Shown here piece by piece: positions 17,352 to 25,845 of a stretch of 64,000 nucleotides of DNA; the stretch's first letter is position 1; every line of letters begins with the position of its first letter. Below the pieces are notes generated by a model that worked only from the letters and a program-made list of their open reading frames with translations, was not told where the DNA came from and did no database searches. Position numbers and translations under genes: made by a program. Location of the stretch: assembly GCA_964466315.1 (NCBI GenBank), contig CAYXNS010000005.1:1-64000 (forward strand). The letters run 5' to 3'. This stretch comes from SMWC01 sp964466315 (GTDB taxonomy: Bacteria; Pseudomonadota; Gammaproteobacteria; Steroidobacterales; Rariloculaceae).

Positions 17352-17613
17352 CAGCATCCCCTGGAACTGCTTGGAAAGAAGTGCCCGCTGTTGGGCTCGT
17401 TTTTGTTCGGTCACGCCATTGTAGCGCACTGAACCGTAAGATCGACTTTTGGCGCCGCGGCAGCTCCCGACAAAGTTGATTGGCCCCATTTTGGAGCGGC
17501 GGGGAAGCGGCGCAGGGCTTGAGGCTCACGCCGGGGCTGGCCATTTCCTCGCTATCGTTGCAACATTGTGGCTACTCTCGGGGTCTACTCCGATACAGCA
17601 ACCGGGCGCCATC

Positions 17614-18609
17614 ATGTTGATCAAGAAGCCGAACAACATCAAATCCTCAGAAATTACACCTGAGCCGATCTACCGGCAGCGGCGCGAACTCGTCAAGGGC
17701 GCGCTCGCGCTGGGGCTCCTTCCCGGAGCCGCCGCAGTTGCTCAGGAACTCAGGGAATACACGCGCGACGACCTGCCCGAGCGCAAACTGCCCCTGCTCG
17801 GCGGCGAAACCCTGCCGAACGTCACTCAATGGTCCGACAACCCCGACCTGCAGCCCTCTGCTTACGAAGATGTGACCGGATACAACAACTATTACGAGTT
17901 CGGCGCTGACAAGACGGACCCGGCGCGCTACGCGCACGCGCTGGAGCCGCACCCGTGGACCATAACCGTCGAGGGCGAGGCTGAACATACCGGCACCTAC
18001 GCGTTTGAGGACCTGATCCGCCCGTACCCGTTGGAGGAACGGATCTACCGCTTCCGCTGCGTGGAGGCGTGGTCCATGGTCGTCCCCTGGGTCGGATTTC
18101 CGCTCGCGGACCTTTTGAGCCGATTTAACCCGACGTCGAAAACCAGTTTCGTTCAATTCTTCACGCTGAACGATCCAGAACAGATGCCCGGGGTGCGGCA
18201 GCGCGTGCTGCGCTGGCCGTATCGCGAAGGCCTAACGATCGCCGAAGCCATGCATCCGCTGACCTTCGTCGCCGTGGGTTTATATGGGCAGGTGCTACCC
18301 AACCAGAACGGCGCGCCGCTGCGACTCGTGGTGCCCTGGAAGTACGGCTTCAAGAGCATCAAGTCGATCGTCGGCATCCGCTTCACGGAGACGATGCCCG
18401 CGACGAGTTGGAACATGGCGAACGCACGCGAGTACGGCTTCTACTCCAACGTCAATCCGAACGTGGACCATCCGCGTTGGAGCCAGGCCAGCGAGCGTCC
18501 GCTCGGCGGCGGCCTGTTATCCGCGCGCGTCCCAACGCTGATGTTCAACGGCTACGCGGAAGAAGTTGCGCATCTCTATACCGATCTCGATCTCGTCGCT
18601 AATTACTGA
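17614..18609 (+). CDS. msrP: Protein-methionine-sulfoxide reductase catalytic subunit MsrP
   Basis: A 331-residue periplasmic molybdoenzyme that repairs oxidised methionine in envelope proteins. The N-terminus carries a Tat signal (YRQRRELVKGALALGLLPG). The core has DVTGYNNYYEFG, YRFRCVEAWSMVVPWVGFPL with the Mo-coordinating Cys, and VPWKYGFKSIKSIVGI. ATG 17614 is selected because the open frame upstream has no signal-like sequence and this start puts the twin arginine at the normal place. msrQ follows 63 bases later. Confidence 0.95.
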   Translation: MLIKKPNNIKSSEITPEPIYRQRRELVKGALALGLLPGAAAVAQELREYTRDDLPERKLPLLGGETLPNVTQWSDNPDLQPSAYEDVTGYNNYYEFGADKTDPARYAHALEPHPWTITVEGEAEHTGTYAFEDLIRPYPLEERIYRFRCVEAWSMVVPWVGFPLADLLSRFNPTSKTSFVQFFTLNDPEQMPGVRQRVLRWPYREGLTIAEAMHPLTFVAVGLYGQVLPNQNGAPLRLVVPWKYGFKSIKSIVGIRFTETMPATSWNMANAREYGFYSNVNPNVDHPRWSQASERPLGGGLLSARVPTLMFNGYAEEVAHLYTDLDLVANY

Positions 18610-18672
18610 AAGCGCCTAAGAAGGCACGATACTGCGGCACTTTCAGAAAACCAACCGCATAAGGTCATTTCG

Positions 18673-19290
18673 ATGACTCGCCGTTTCCTCACGCTGGTCA
18701 AGGCGGCCGTCATCGTTGCCTGTATTCTACCGTTCACGATCCTCGTCGGGAGGATCGCGGGGTTTGGTGATCTCGGCGCGAATCCCATTCAGGAGGTAAT
18801 GCATACGCTCGGCAAAACCGGGCTCAACCTGCTCTTGCTGACGTTGGCTATTACGCCCGCGCGCAAACTGACCGGCCTCAACTGGCTCGTCGCCCTGCGC
18901 CGCGCACTCGGACTCGCCGTTTTCGGCTACATCCTTCTGCACGCGCTCACCTATGTCATCCTGGACCAGGGTCTTGCCTGGTCGGCCCTGCTCGCCGACG
19001 TTACTCAAAGGCCGTTCATCGCGGTCGGCGTAACGGCATTGCTGCTGCTCCTACCACTCGCAGTCACGTCGACCAACAAGATGCAGCGACGTCTCGGACG
19101 GCACTGGGTCAAGCTGCACCGCAGCGTGTACCTCATTGGCGTTATCGGTGTCCTGCACTTCTTCTGGCAGGTCAAGATCACGACGATCGAGCCGTTGGTC
19201 TATACGATTATTCTGATCGTCCTGTTGGGATTCCGAGCCACGGATTGGCTCGTGCGGCCGCAGCGCCGGCCGGCTGTTAATAGACCCTGA
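18673..19290 (+). CDS. msrQ: MsrQ, heme-binding membrane subunit of the MsrPQ system
   Basis: A 205-residue inner-membrane b-type cytochrome with about six helices. Diagnostic blocks are NPIQEVMHTLGKTGLNLLLL, ALRRALGLAVFGYILLHALTYVI and MQRRLGRHWVKLHRSVYLI, with the conserved histidines for two hemes. It passes electrons from the quinone pool to MsrP. Its last 14 bases overlap the converging SH3 gene. Confidence 0.94.
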   Translation: MTRRFLTLVKAAVIVACILPFTILVGRIAGFGDLGANPIQEVMHTLGKTGLNLLLLTLAITPARKLTGLNWLVALRRALGLAVFGYILLHALTYVILDQGLAWSALLADVTQRPFIAVGVTALLLLLPLAVTSTNKMQRRLGRHWVKLHRSVYLIGVIGVLHFFWQVKITTIEPLVYTIILIVLLGFRATDWLVRPQRRPAVNRP

Positions 19291-19870
19291 AGCCTCCGTG
19301 ACGTCTGCGAATCAAGGCGTCCAGGCACCACATGCCGGCCAGGAAACCGCTGATGAGCGCGACGCCGAGTGCCGCGGCAACCCACGACAGCGGCAAACTG
19401 CCACGATAGGCCTCCATGCGTTCCTCGTAGGATTCCGTCTCGCGCTTCAGGCGCGCGAGTGTATCGAGGACGGCTTTGGAGGAGTCTTCACGCGCCTGGA
19501 TATTCCGTCCGAGCTGTTCGGTCTGCTGTTCGGCAGCCTGCTGCGCCGCGTGAGCGCCGCTGAGCTCTTCGCGCATGATCACGAGCGCGGTCTCGACCTC
19601 CGCGACCCTGAGCCGGGCCGGCTTCTCCGCCACTAGATACGCGGACTTCACCCAACCTTGCTCGCCGTCGGTCGTCTGCACTAGGGCATAATTAGGTGCG
19701 CGCGTGAGAACCTCGAGCTCTGCGCCACTGATCAAAGTCCGGAACGGGCGATCGCTCGTGTCCTCCGACTCGTGCAGGCCGAGCGTGAGTACATCCGTAA
19801 CGTAGGCAGTCTCCGCCGATGCCGGCATCGAACCGAAAGCCAGTAGAATCGCAAGAATTGACCTTAACAT
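19277..19870 (-). CDS. TIGR04211-type SH3 domain membrane protein (YgiM-like)
   Basis: A 197-residue protein: signal peptide (LLAFGSMPASA), bacterial SH3 domain (YVTDVLTLGLHESEDTSDRP, EQGWVKSAYL), an alpha-helical coiled-coil (about 85-150) and a C-terminal membrane helix (VAAALGVALISGFLAGMWCL) ending in basic residues. This is exactly the layout of TIGR04211/YgiM, an inner-membrane protein with a periplasmic SH3 head. Role in gammaproteobacteria is poorly defined, probably envelope-related. Confidence 0.9.
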   Translation of the reverse strand: MLRSILAILLAFGSMPASAETAYVTDVLTLGLHESEDTSDRPFRTLISGAELEVLTRAPNYALVQTTDGEQGWVKSAYLVAEKPARLRVAEVETALVIMREELSGAHAAQQAAEQQTEQLGRNIQAREDSSKAVLDTLARLKRETESYEERMEAYRGSLPLSWVAAALGVALISGFLAGMWCLDALIRRRHGGFRVY

Positions 19871-19953
19871 TCAATCGCCTCCAGTCACACCACGATTATA
19901 AGAAGATTTCGCGTCTATGGACCGCGACCTGGTTACAGAATGTGGCCGTTGCT

Positions 19954-21372
19954 TCATGGTAGTTCGTGGACCCAACGGACGATCGCATCCTGAAACTCCT
20001 CCCCCGGGCCGCGATGGACGTCGGGCGCATTCAGCATCGCAACGACGACGTAGGTCCGCCCGCTCGTCGCATGCACGTAACCTGCGAGCGCCGAGACGTG
20101 ATCGAGCCGGCCGGTCTTGACATGCATGTTTCCCGCGACAGCACCGCGGCGGAATCGCCCCCGCGTCGTACCATCCAGACCACCGAGCGACAGCGATGCC
20201 AGATATTCCGGACTGTGAGGGCTTTGTGAGGCGAGCAACAGGACATCCACCAGCAGCTCAGCCGAGATCCGCGTTTGCCGCGATAGGCCGGCGCCATTGT
20301 CGAGTACGAGGCTCGCCGGATCGAGGCCCTGTTTCTCCAGATAGGCTCGGACGAACTCGAGACCTTTCGCCTCGGTGCCGGGCGGGCCGGAAGTCTCCGC
20401 GGCCAGCGTGTAGAGTAACTGCCGCGTCATCACGTTATTGCTGAACTTGTTGATGCTGCGAATCACCTCACCGAGCGGCCGCGACCGCCACGTCATTGCG
20501 GGCTCAGCATCCTCGCTGATGACCTCGCGTCGCGAACCTCCCCGAATCTGCCCACCGAGCTGTTGCCACAATGTCTCGAAGACGCCAAAGGCGTAGGTGT
20601 CATGCTGCAAGACGCTGCGACTTAGCGAATAGGGGCTGCAGGCTGCGGGAAAATCTCCGGAGAACACGACTGTCCGGCCCGTCGAAGCGTCTCGCAGATC
20701 GAAACTGATACCGGCCTGGAATCCCCGGCAGGGACCACCGACCAGATCGAGATCATTGCGGATCGTGAGATTACTCGGTTCAGGATTGGCGCTGATGAGC
20801 ACGCCGCGACGCTCGGGATCCTCGATAAACTGAAAGTGTACGGCCTTGAAATTGACAAGCAGCGCATCCGGCAAAACGTTGTAGGTCCTGTAGGGCTGGC
20901 CGTCGAAGGCACCGGGATCGCCGCCGTTGCCGTCGAAATAACTCGAATCGATGACGAGGTCGCCGGTTATTTCTTGGAGCCCGATACGCCGCAGGCCACT
21001 CAAGAGTTTCCAGTATTCCTCGGTGACGAGATAGGGATCACCATAACCTTTGAGACCGAGATCGCCAACGAGGCGACTCCCGTCCCAGCCGCCGAGAAAA
21101 TAGACTTCAGTCGGCCAACTATAGGTCGGGCCGAGCTCGTCCAGCGCAACCCAGGTGGTCAGGAGCTTGATGGTCGACGCCGGGTTTCGCGGCGTCAGCG
21201 CATAGTGACTCAACACGGGTTCGTCCCGATCGACGGCCTGAACGAGGAGACTCAGACCTTCGAGCGGTATCTCGTGACCGTTCAGGATCCGGGTCAGCGG
21301 CTCGGGTAAATCCTGCGCAACTGCCGTGCCGGCCGCGGAGCCAAGGACAAGTAGCGGGTAGAGCCAGCGCAT
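19954..21372 (-). CDS. dacB: D-alanyl-D-alanine carboxypeptidase/endopeptidase (PBP4 type)
   Basis: A 472-residue periplasmic DD-peptidase with signal peptide (residues 1-19). The three active-site motifs are SxxK (Ser66 in PASTIKLL), SxN (KFSNNVMTRQ) and KTG (VKTGRLDHVSALAGY). The PBP4 insertion between the first two motifs is present (DSSYFDGNGGDPGAFDGQPY). It trims or cleaves peptidoglycan cross-links during remodelling. Monocistronic. Confidence 0.95.
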   Translation of the reverse strand: MRWLYPLLVLGSAAGTAVAQDLPEPLTRILNGHEIPLEGLSLLVQAVDRDEPVLSHYALTPRNPASTIKLLTTWVALDELGPTYSWPTEVYFLGGWDGSRLVGDLGLKGYGDPYLVTEEYWKLLSGLRRIGLQEITGDLVIDSSYFDGNGGDPGAFDGQPYRTYNVLPDALLVNFKAVHFQFIEDPERRGVLISANPEPSNLTIRNDLDLVGGPCRGFQAGISFDLRDASTGRTVVFSGDFPAACSPYSLSRSVLQHDTYAFGVFETLWQQLGGQIRGGSRREVISEDAEPAMTWRSRPLGEVIRSINKFSNNVMTRQLLYTLAAETSGPPGTEAKGLEFVRAYLEKQGLDPASLVLDNGAGLSRQTRISAELLVDVLLLASQSPHSPEYLASLSLGGLDGTTRGRFRRGAVAGNMHVKTGRLDHVSALAGYVHATSGRTYVVVAMLNAPDVHRGPGEEFQDAIVRWVHELP

Positions 21373-21413
21373 GGGCGAGTATTATGCCCAGGTCACGGCA
21401 TTGCGGGCACGAT

Positions 21414-21824
21414 TTAAGTGCCCTGAGAAATGAATCCTGGCGCCTTCTTGTTCTTGCCGTTCACGACCCTTAGCGGCTCCGATCGCTTGCCACGAGCGGT
21501 CGATCGCTTGCCACGAGCGGTCGATCGCTTGCCACGAGCGGTGAGATCGGTGTAGAGAGACAGGATGGTGCGGGCGTGCTTGCCGGCCTGCGGCCGCGAC
21601 ATCTTGCGGATCGTAGCCCGGACGCTGGGCTCTTTGCCGACAGGGCTGGCGGAATGCAGTGCGGCGTGAAGTGATTCGAATTTACTGCGCAGGCTCTGTG
21701 GCAGGTCGCTGCTCTCCAGATCGTCAAGGTTTTCCGAGTAGGCTGTGACGAGCCGATCCTTAACCGATCCCTCTGCTACGAGGGCAGATACTGCGGCCTC
21801 AAACCGCTCAGCCAGATGGGGCAT
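21414..21824 (-). CDS. Small basic protein with TARGKRS tandem repeats, unknown function
   Basis: A 136-residue soluble protein. ATG 21824 is chosen because AAAGG lies seven bases upstream; a GTG at 21863 would add 13 residues. The N-terminal 75 residues look helical (HLAERFEAAVSALVAEGSVK, LRSKFESLHAALHS). Residues near the end contain three copies of TARGKRS, giving a lysine/arginine-rich tail that could bind nucleic acid. No family recognised. Confidence 0.55.
   Translation of the reverse strand: MPHLAERFEAAVSALVAEGSVKDRLVTAYSENLDDLESSDLPQSLRSKFESLHAALHSASPVGKEPSVRATIRKMSRPQAGKHARTILSLYTDLTARGKRSTARGKRSTARGKRSEPLRVVNGKNKKAPGFISQGT
21478..21543 (-). repeat. 21-base tandem repeat inside a CDS, three copies
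   Basis: Three near-identical 21-base units (GATCGCTTGCCACGAGCGGT plus one base, on the + strand) encode TARGKRS three times. Perfect identity between units shows recent expansion. Edges are placed to within a few bases. Confidence 0.85.
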
Positions 21825-22011
21825 ACATGAGCCTTTATTCTCGACTTTATTCTTGGCAGTCACTCAATCCGCTCCTGGCAGGGCGCTTTGTTGCGGGACA
21901 ATTCCAGCAAACAACGCTCTAGTAGGCAAAGTTATAACAAATTATAGGAACCGACTGCAACCTCACGGCACGGATCAAGTTATGCAATCAACAGCGCCCC
22001 GAGACACGGAC

Positions 22012-23835
22012 TCATCCCGCAGTTCTACGAGTCTCGCCGTTCTTGCCGATACCGAATTTCTTCATCCGGTCCGTAAATGTCGAAGGCTTGAGGCCCACCA
22101 TGCGAGCCGCACCCTCAGGGCCCGAAACGCGTCCATTGCTCAAGCGCAGCGCAGTCGACATGTTCTCCTTCTGGAGCGCGACGAGTTCCTTCTCGGTCAT
22201 GATGAGAGTATCCACGCGATCAGGCCGGCTGTCCCGCCACCGGGAAGAGCGCAGAATATCGGCCATTGCGAGGTCGAGCCTCAACACTTTTCCCTGCGAT
22301 AGAATCACGGCTCGCTCGATAACGTTCTTGAGTTCGCGCACATTGCCGGGCCAGTCGTATTTATTGAGCAGGCTCAGCTGCTGGCGCGACAGCGTCAGCG
22401 GCCGGTGACCGAAGTCCAGGCAGACCTTCTCCAGGAAGTGGCTGGCAAGCTGGACTATGTCCTCACCGCGCTCCCGTAGCGGCGGTACGTCGATCGGAAA
22501 CACGCTGAGCCGGTAATAGAGATCCTCGCGAAAGCCGCGCTGCTCCACGAGCTGCTCGAGATCCCGGTTCGTGGCTGCGACGACCCTGACATCCACGGAT
22601 AGCGTAGCGTCATCGCCAACTCTCTCATACTCGCTCTCCTGCAGGACGCGCAGCAGCTTGCCCTGCAGGTCGAGCGGGATCTCGCCAATCTCGTCCAGGA
22701 AAATCGTGCCACCGTGGGCGAGTTGAAAGCGACCGACGCGATCGCGGTGCGCGCCCGTAAACGCCCCCTTCACGTGTCCGAAAAACTCGCTCTCGAACAG
22801 CTCGTGTGGTATCGAGGCGCAATTCACCTTGACGAGCGGCCCATCGGCACGGGAGCTGCGCGAGTGAATAACGTGCGCCACGAGTTCCTTGCCGACCCCG
22901 GACTCTCCCTGAATCAGCACGCTCGCGGAAGTCTGTGCGACGGCCTCGAGACGAGCTAGCATTTTCTCGAGCGCAGGACTCTCGCCGATGATCCGCCCGA
23001 AGTTCATCGACACCTGAACCTCCTCACGGAGGTAGTCCCGTTCCCGCTCGAGTTCCCCCCGCAGGCGGGCGTTCTCCTCGAATGCCACCCGAAGCTGACG
23101 CTCGGCGCGATTTCTTTCGGTGACATCCTTCATGGCCACATAAAGAAAGGTAACATTACCGTTCTCGTCCCGATCGGCCCGCGCGGAGACGAGCGCTTCG
23201 ATCTCCTCGCCCTCCCGGGTCAGGTAGCTCCGTGGCGCATTATCGAGCTCGCCTTGCGCGATGATGTTCACGAGCCTGCGCTGATCGAGATTCTCGCGCG
23301 AATTCTCCGCCATGAAATCCGTGATGTTGCGGCCGATGACTTCCTCCCGGCGGTAGCCGAGCTTCGTCAGCCAGCGGTCGCTGACGTAGACGATCCGGCC
23401 CCGGCTATCGACTGTGTGCAGCATCGCCGGGGTATCTCGGTAGAGATCCCGGTAGTGCTGCTCGATAGCGTCCGCGGTGCCGATCTCCGTGTATACGGCC
23501 ACGGTACGCACGTAGTCACCGCTCTCCTCGTCATGCTCGACGACCGCATTGGCGAGGCAGGCCACAATCTCGCCGGACTCGGTAACGAGTTCGATGGGGA
23601 CGTCGGTCAGACGTCCGGCGCGGCGCAGGAGCGGCATGTAGTCTTCGACGATGTGCGCCGCCGATTCGGGGCTCGAGAGATCCTGTGGGCGCAGTGCGTT
23701 TAGCTCGTCGCGGCTGTAACCGAAGCGCGCGAGCCAGGCATCGCTAGCATCGAGAAAGAATCCGTCTTGATCAAGTGATACCGACAACGCTGGGCTCTTG
23801 CGGAACAACCACTGATAGCTGGGTTCGGTAGACAT
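22012..23835 (-). CDS. Sigma-54-dependent regulator with two PAS domains
   Basis: A 607-residue activator. Two PAS domains (about 8-115 and 125-240) precede a short coiled coil (240-275) and an AAA+ domain (about 280-515) with Walker A GESGVGKE (310-317), GAFTGA (357-362) for sigma-54 contact and Walker B GTIFLDEIGE. A Fis-type helix-turn-helix is at about 565-597. PAS1 or PAS2 presumably senses a small ligand, redox or an internal signal; there is no receiver domain. It is divergent from a small exported protein and the shared intergenic region holds palindromes and a sigma-54 promoter. Confidence 0.93.
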   Translation of the reverse strand: MSTEPSYQWLFRKSPALSVSLDQDGFFLDASDAWLARFGYSRDELNALRPQDLSSPESAAHIVEDYMPLLRRAGRLTDVPIELVTESGEIVACLANAVVEHDEESGDYVRTVAVYTEIGTADAIEQHYRDLYRDTPAMLHTVDSRGRIVYVSDRWLTKLGYRREEVIGRNITDFMAENSRENLDQRRLVNIIAQGELDNAPRSYLTREGEEIEALVSARADRDENGNVTFLYVAMKDVTERNRAERQLRVAFEENARLRGELERERDYLREEVQVSMNFGRIIGESPALEKMLARLEAVAQTSASVLIQGESGVGKELVAHVIHSRSSRADGPLVKVNCASIPHELFESEFFGHVKGAFTGAHRDRVGRFQLAHGGTIFLDEIGEIPLDLQGKLLRVLQESEYERVGDDATLSVDVRVVAATNRDLEQLVEQRGFREDLYYRLSVFPIDVPPLRERGEDIVQLASHFLEKVCLDFGHRPLTLSRQQLSLLNKYDWPGNVRELKNVIERAVILSQGKVLRLDLAMADILRSSRWRDSRPDRVDTLIMTEKELVALQKENMSTALRLSNGRVSGPEGAARMVGLKPSTFTDRMKKFGIGKNGETRRTAG

Positions 23836-23846
23836 AATACAATTTT

Positions 23847-23858
23847 ACGGATATCCGT
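23847..23858. promoter_or_regulatory. Palindrome ACGGATATCCGT, candidate operator
   Basis: A perfect 12-base palindrome 11 bases upstream of the PAS/sigma-54 regulator start. It shares the ATCCGT/ACGGAT half-site with the second palindrome. Its position over the regulator's own 5' region suggests autoregulation. Confidence 0.6.
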
Positions 23859-23871
23859 GTTTTATGGCAAT

Positions 23872-23897
23872 GGCAATCCGTGATTTCACGGATTACC
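23872..23897. promoter_or_regulatory. Palindrome AATCCGTGA-TT-TCACGGATT, candidate enhancer site
   Basis: Nine-base perfect arms with a 2-base spacer, extended by outer GG/CC matches. It lies about 50 bases upstream of the -24 element of the divergent promoter, a plausible upstream activator site for a Fis-type helix-turn-helix dimer. Confidence 0.65.
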
Positions 23898-23944
23898 GGG
23901 AGAGGATAATTCTATAACTAACTATTTTTTAAATAAATTAATAG

Positions 23945-23964
23945 TTGGCATGGCTTATGCATTG
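23945..23964 (+). promoter_or_regulatory. Sigma-54 (-24/-12) promoter
   Basis: TTGGCATGGCTTATGCATTG has GG at 23947-23948 and GC at 23959-23960 separated by exactly ten bases, close to the TGGCACG-N4-TTGCA consensus. It drives rightward toward the small exported protein at 24033; an A/T-rich stretch (23918-23942) lies just upstream and could be bent by IHF. Confidence 0.75.
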
Positions 23965-24032
23965 AAAAGGCCAAACACGCGATTCCCGCCACACTATTTT
24001 TTTCGGAATCTCGTTAACCAAGGATGGATACG

Positions 24033-24323
24033 ATGTTGTACAGAGCACGATTAATAGCCTCATGGGTACGTCTCGGGACCGCGCTGACGGTCATCGGAGT
24101 GGGCATGATCAGCGCGCCACTCAGAGCGATGGAAGAGGTCACCGTAGGCGGTGCTCAGGCCGCCGCCGAGATGCGCGCACAGGATGCTCGCTTCCGGTCG
24201 GAGATGGATCTTTACGTTAAGACCGTCGAGCTCAGGTTCAAGGCGGATTTGGAGTTCGATATGAAGGGGGCGGTAGCACCGCCGCTCAGGCTGGCGAGCG
24301 CGCCCGCCAGCAATCGCGGCTAA
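24033..24323 (+). CDS. Small exported protein, putatively sigma-54 controlled, unknown function
   Basis: A 96-residue protein. ATG 24033 has AGGA at 24021-24024; ATG 24024 would overlap that site. The N-terminus is a signal peptide (WVRLGTALTVIGVGMISAPL, then RAMEE). The mature part is short, charged and helical (AAAEMRAQDARFRSEMDLYV, ELRFKADLEFDMKG). No family recognised. It is the only gene downstream of the -24/-12 promoter and faces the PAS/sigma-54 activator. Confidence 0.65.
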   Translation: MLYRARLIASWVRLGTALTVIGVGMISAPLRAMEEVTVGGAQAAAEMRAQDARFRSEMDLYVKTVELRFKADLEFDMKGAVAPPLRLASAPASNRG

Positions 24324-24507
24324 GACTTAAACAGCGGTCGCCCGGCAGCCTCCCCCCCCTGCCCGGGAATGACCGCAAGCCTCGCCGGGAGGCACTTTTG
24401 GGGGCCGGGGACATCACCCGGCGTGACCTGGAGTTTTGGGTAGTATCGGAGTATGGACGTCCGACCCTGGTCCCCACTTTCTCCCCGCCCTTGCCGGCCC
24501 ACGCGGC

Positions 24508-25845
24508 CTAGCGCGCCAGTATATCGAGCGGTCTCCCCTGCGGTTCCTCGAGCACCGTCCCGTCGCTGAAGACCAGACGGCCGTTCAAGATGGTCGTAAT
24601 AATGCTGGCGTTGAATATCGTACCCTCTAACGGTGACCAGCAGCAGAGGTATTGCACGCTCTCCGGAGTAACCACGCTGGGCTTATTCAGGTCCACGATG
24701 ACGAGATCCGCAAAATAGCCCTCACGCAAGAAGCCTCGGCCCGTGACGTTAAATAAGCGTGCAGGATTGTGTGCGGCTTTGGTCACGATCTGCTCCAGCG
24801 TGAAAAGCCCTTCGCGCTGTTGCTGCAGCAGCATCTGTAAGGAATGCTGGATGAGTGGCAACCCGGCCGGCGCCTCAAAGTAAGTCTGCTCTTTTTCCTC
24901 TCGCGTGTGCGGCGCGTGATCGGTAGCGATGACATCGATGAGATCCTGCTGAACGCCGCGGATCAGTCCCTCCCGATCCTCACGCGTCTTGATAGCCGGA
25001 TTACATTTGATTCGCGTGCCCTGCTCAGCGTAATCGGATTCGTCGTACCAGAGATGGTGGACACAGACTTCGGCCGTGATTTGCTTCGACTCGAGTGGGC
25101 CCGCGTCGAACAAATTCAGCTCACGCGCAGTGGTCAGGTGAAGGATGTGCAGCCGCGTGCCGTGACGCTTCGCGAGTTCCACCGCGAGCGACGACGACAT
25201 CAAGCAGGCTTCCGCCGAACGAATCTCCGGATGCGCAGCTATAGGCACGTCGTCACCGTAGCGCTCCCGAAATCGCGCCTCGTTGGCACGAATCGTCGGC
25301 GTGTCCTCACAATGCGTCGCGACCGGAAGCGTGGCATCCGCGAAGATCTTCCCCAAGGCCTCGCGATTGTCTACGAGCATGTTGCCCGTGGAAGCGCCCA
25401 TGAACACCTTGATGCCACAGGCATCCGCAGCTGTGACCCGCTGGATCTCCCCGAGATTGTCGTTCGTCGCACCGAGATAGAACGCATAGTTCGCATAGCT
25501 GCGCCCTACTGCGCGCGCGTACTTTTCGGCGAGTGCCGAGCGATCCGTCGTCGGTGGGCTCGTATTCGGCATCTCCATGAAGCTCGTGACGCCGCCGAAA
25601 AGCGCTGCGCGCGACTCGCTCGGTATCGTCGCTTTGTGCGTGAGCCCCGGCTCGCGCAGGTGCACCTGATCGTCGATGAGGCCGGGTAGGACGTAACAGC
25701 CGCCTGCATCGATGACGTCATCCGCCGGACCGGCCGAGAGTCCCGTGTCGATTCTCTCGATGCGATCGCCGTCGAGCAGAATGTCGGACTGGAAGACCCT
25801 CCCCTCGTTGACGAGCGTGCCGTTGACGATCAAGGTCTTGCTCAT
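24508..25845 (-). CDS. pyrC: Dihydroorotase-type amidohydrolase
   Basis: A 445-residue cyclic amidohydrolase. Signature blocks: GLIDDQVHLREPGLTHKATI, GVTSFMEMPNTSPPTTD, GIKVFMGASTGNML with the metal-bridging Lys, THCED, HILHLTTARE and DVIATDHAPHTREEK. The first metal motif reads QVH rather than HVH, a known variant in one branch of long dihydroorotases, so activity is expected but metal content may differ. It catalyses the third step of pyrimidine synthesis. Its ATG overlaps the prolyl aminopeptidase stop by 4 bases. Allantoinase is the main alternative. Confidence 0.87.
   Translation of the reverse strand: MSKTLIVNGTLVNEGRVFQSDILLDGDRIERIDTGLSAGPADDVIDAGGCYVLPGLIDDQVHLREPGLTHKATIPSESRAALFGGVTSFMEMPNTSPPTTDRSALAEKYARAVGRSYANYAFYLGATNDNLGEIQRVTAADACGIKVFMGASTGNMLVDNREALGKIFADATLPVATHCEDTPTIRANEARFRERYGDDVPIAAHPEIRSAEACLMSSSLAVELAKRHGTRLHILHLTTARELNLFDAGPLESKQITAEVCVHHLWYDESDYAEQGTRIKCNPAIKTREDREGLIRGVQQDLIDVIATDHAPHTREEKEQTYFEAPAGLPLIQHSLQMLLQQQREGLFTLEQIVTKAAHNPARLFNVTGRGFLREGYFADLVIVDLNKPSVVTPESVQYLCCWSPLEGTIFNASIITTILNGRLVFSDGTVLEEPQGRPLDILAR

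Noticed and set aside
17352..17489. N-terminal extension of glnK
   Set aside because: P-II proteins start MKLI or MKxI; the extra 46 residues are not family-like and ATG 17351 has a good ribosome-binding site.
17536..17549. Sigma-54 promoter ahead of msrP (GG-N10-GC)
   Set aside because: Only the dinucleotides match; the surrounding bases do not fit and msrP is not a known sigma-54 target.
17449..17613. N-terminal extension of msrP
   Set aside because: It would bury the Tat signal 55 residues into the protein; ATG 17614 places it normally.
21478..21543. CRISPR-like array
   Set aside because: Only three contiguous 21-base units inside a coding frame, with no spacers or cas genes.
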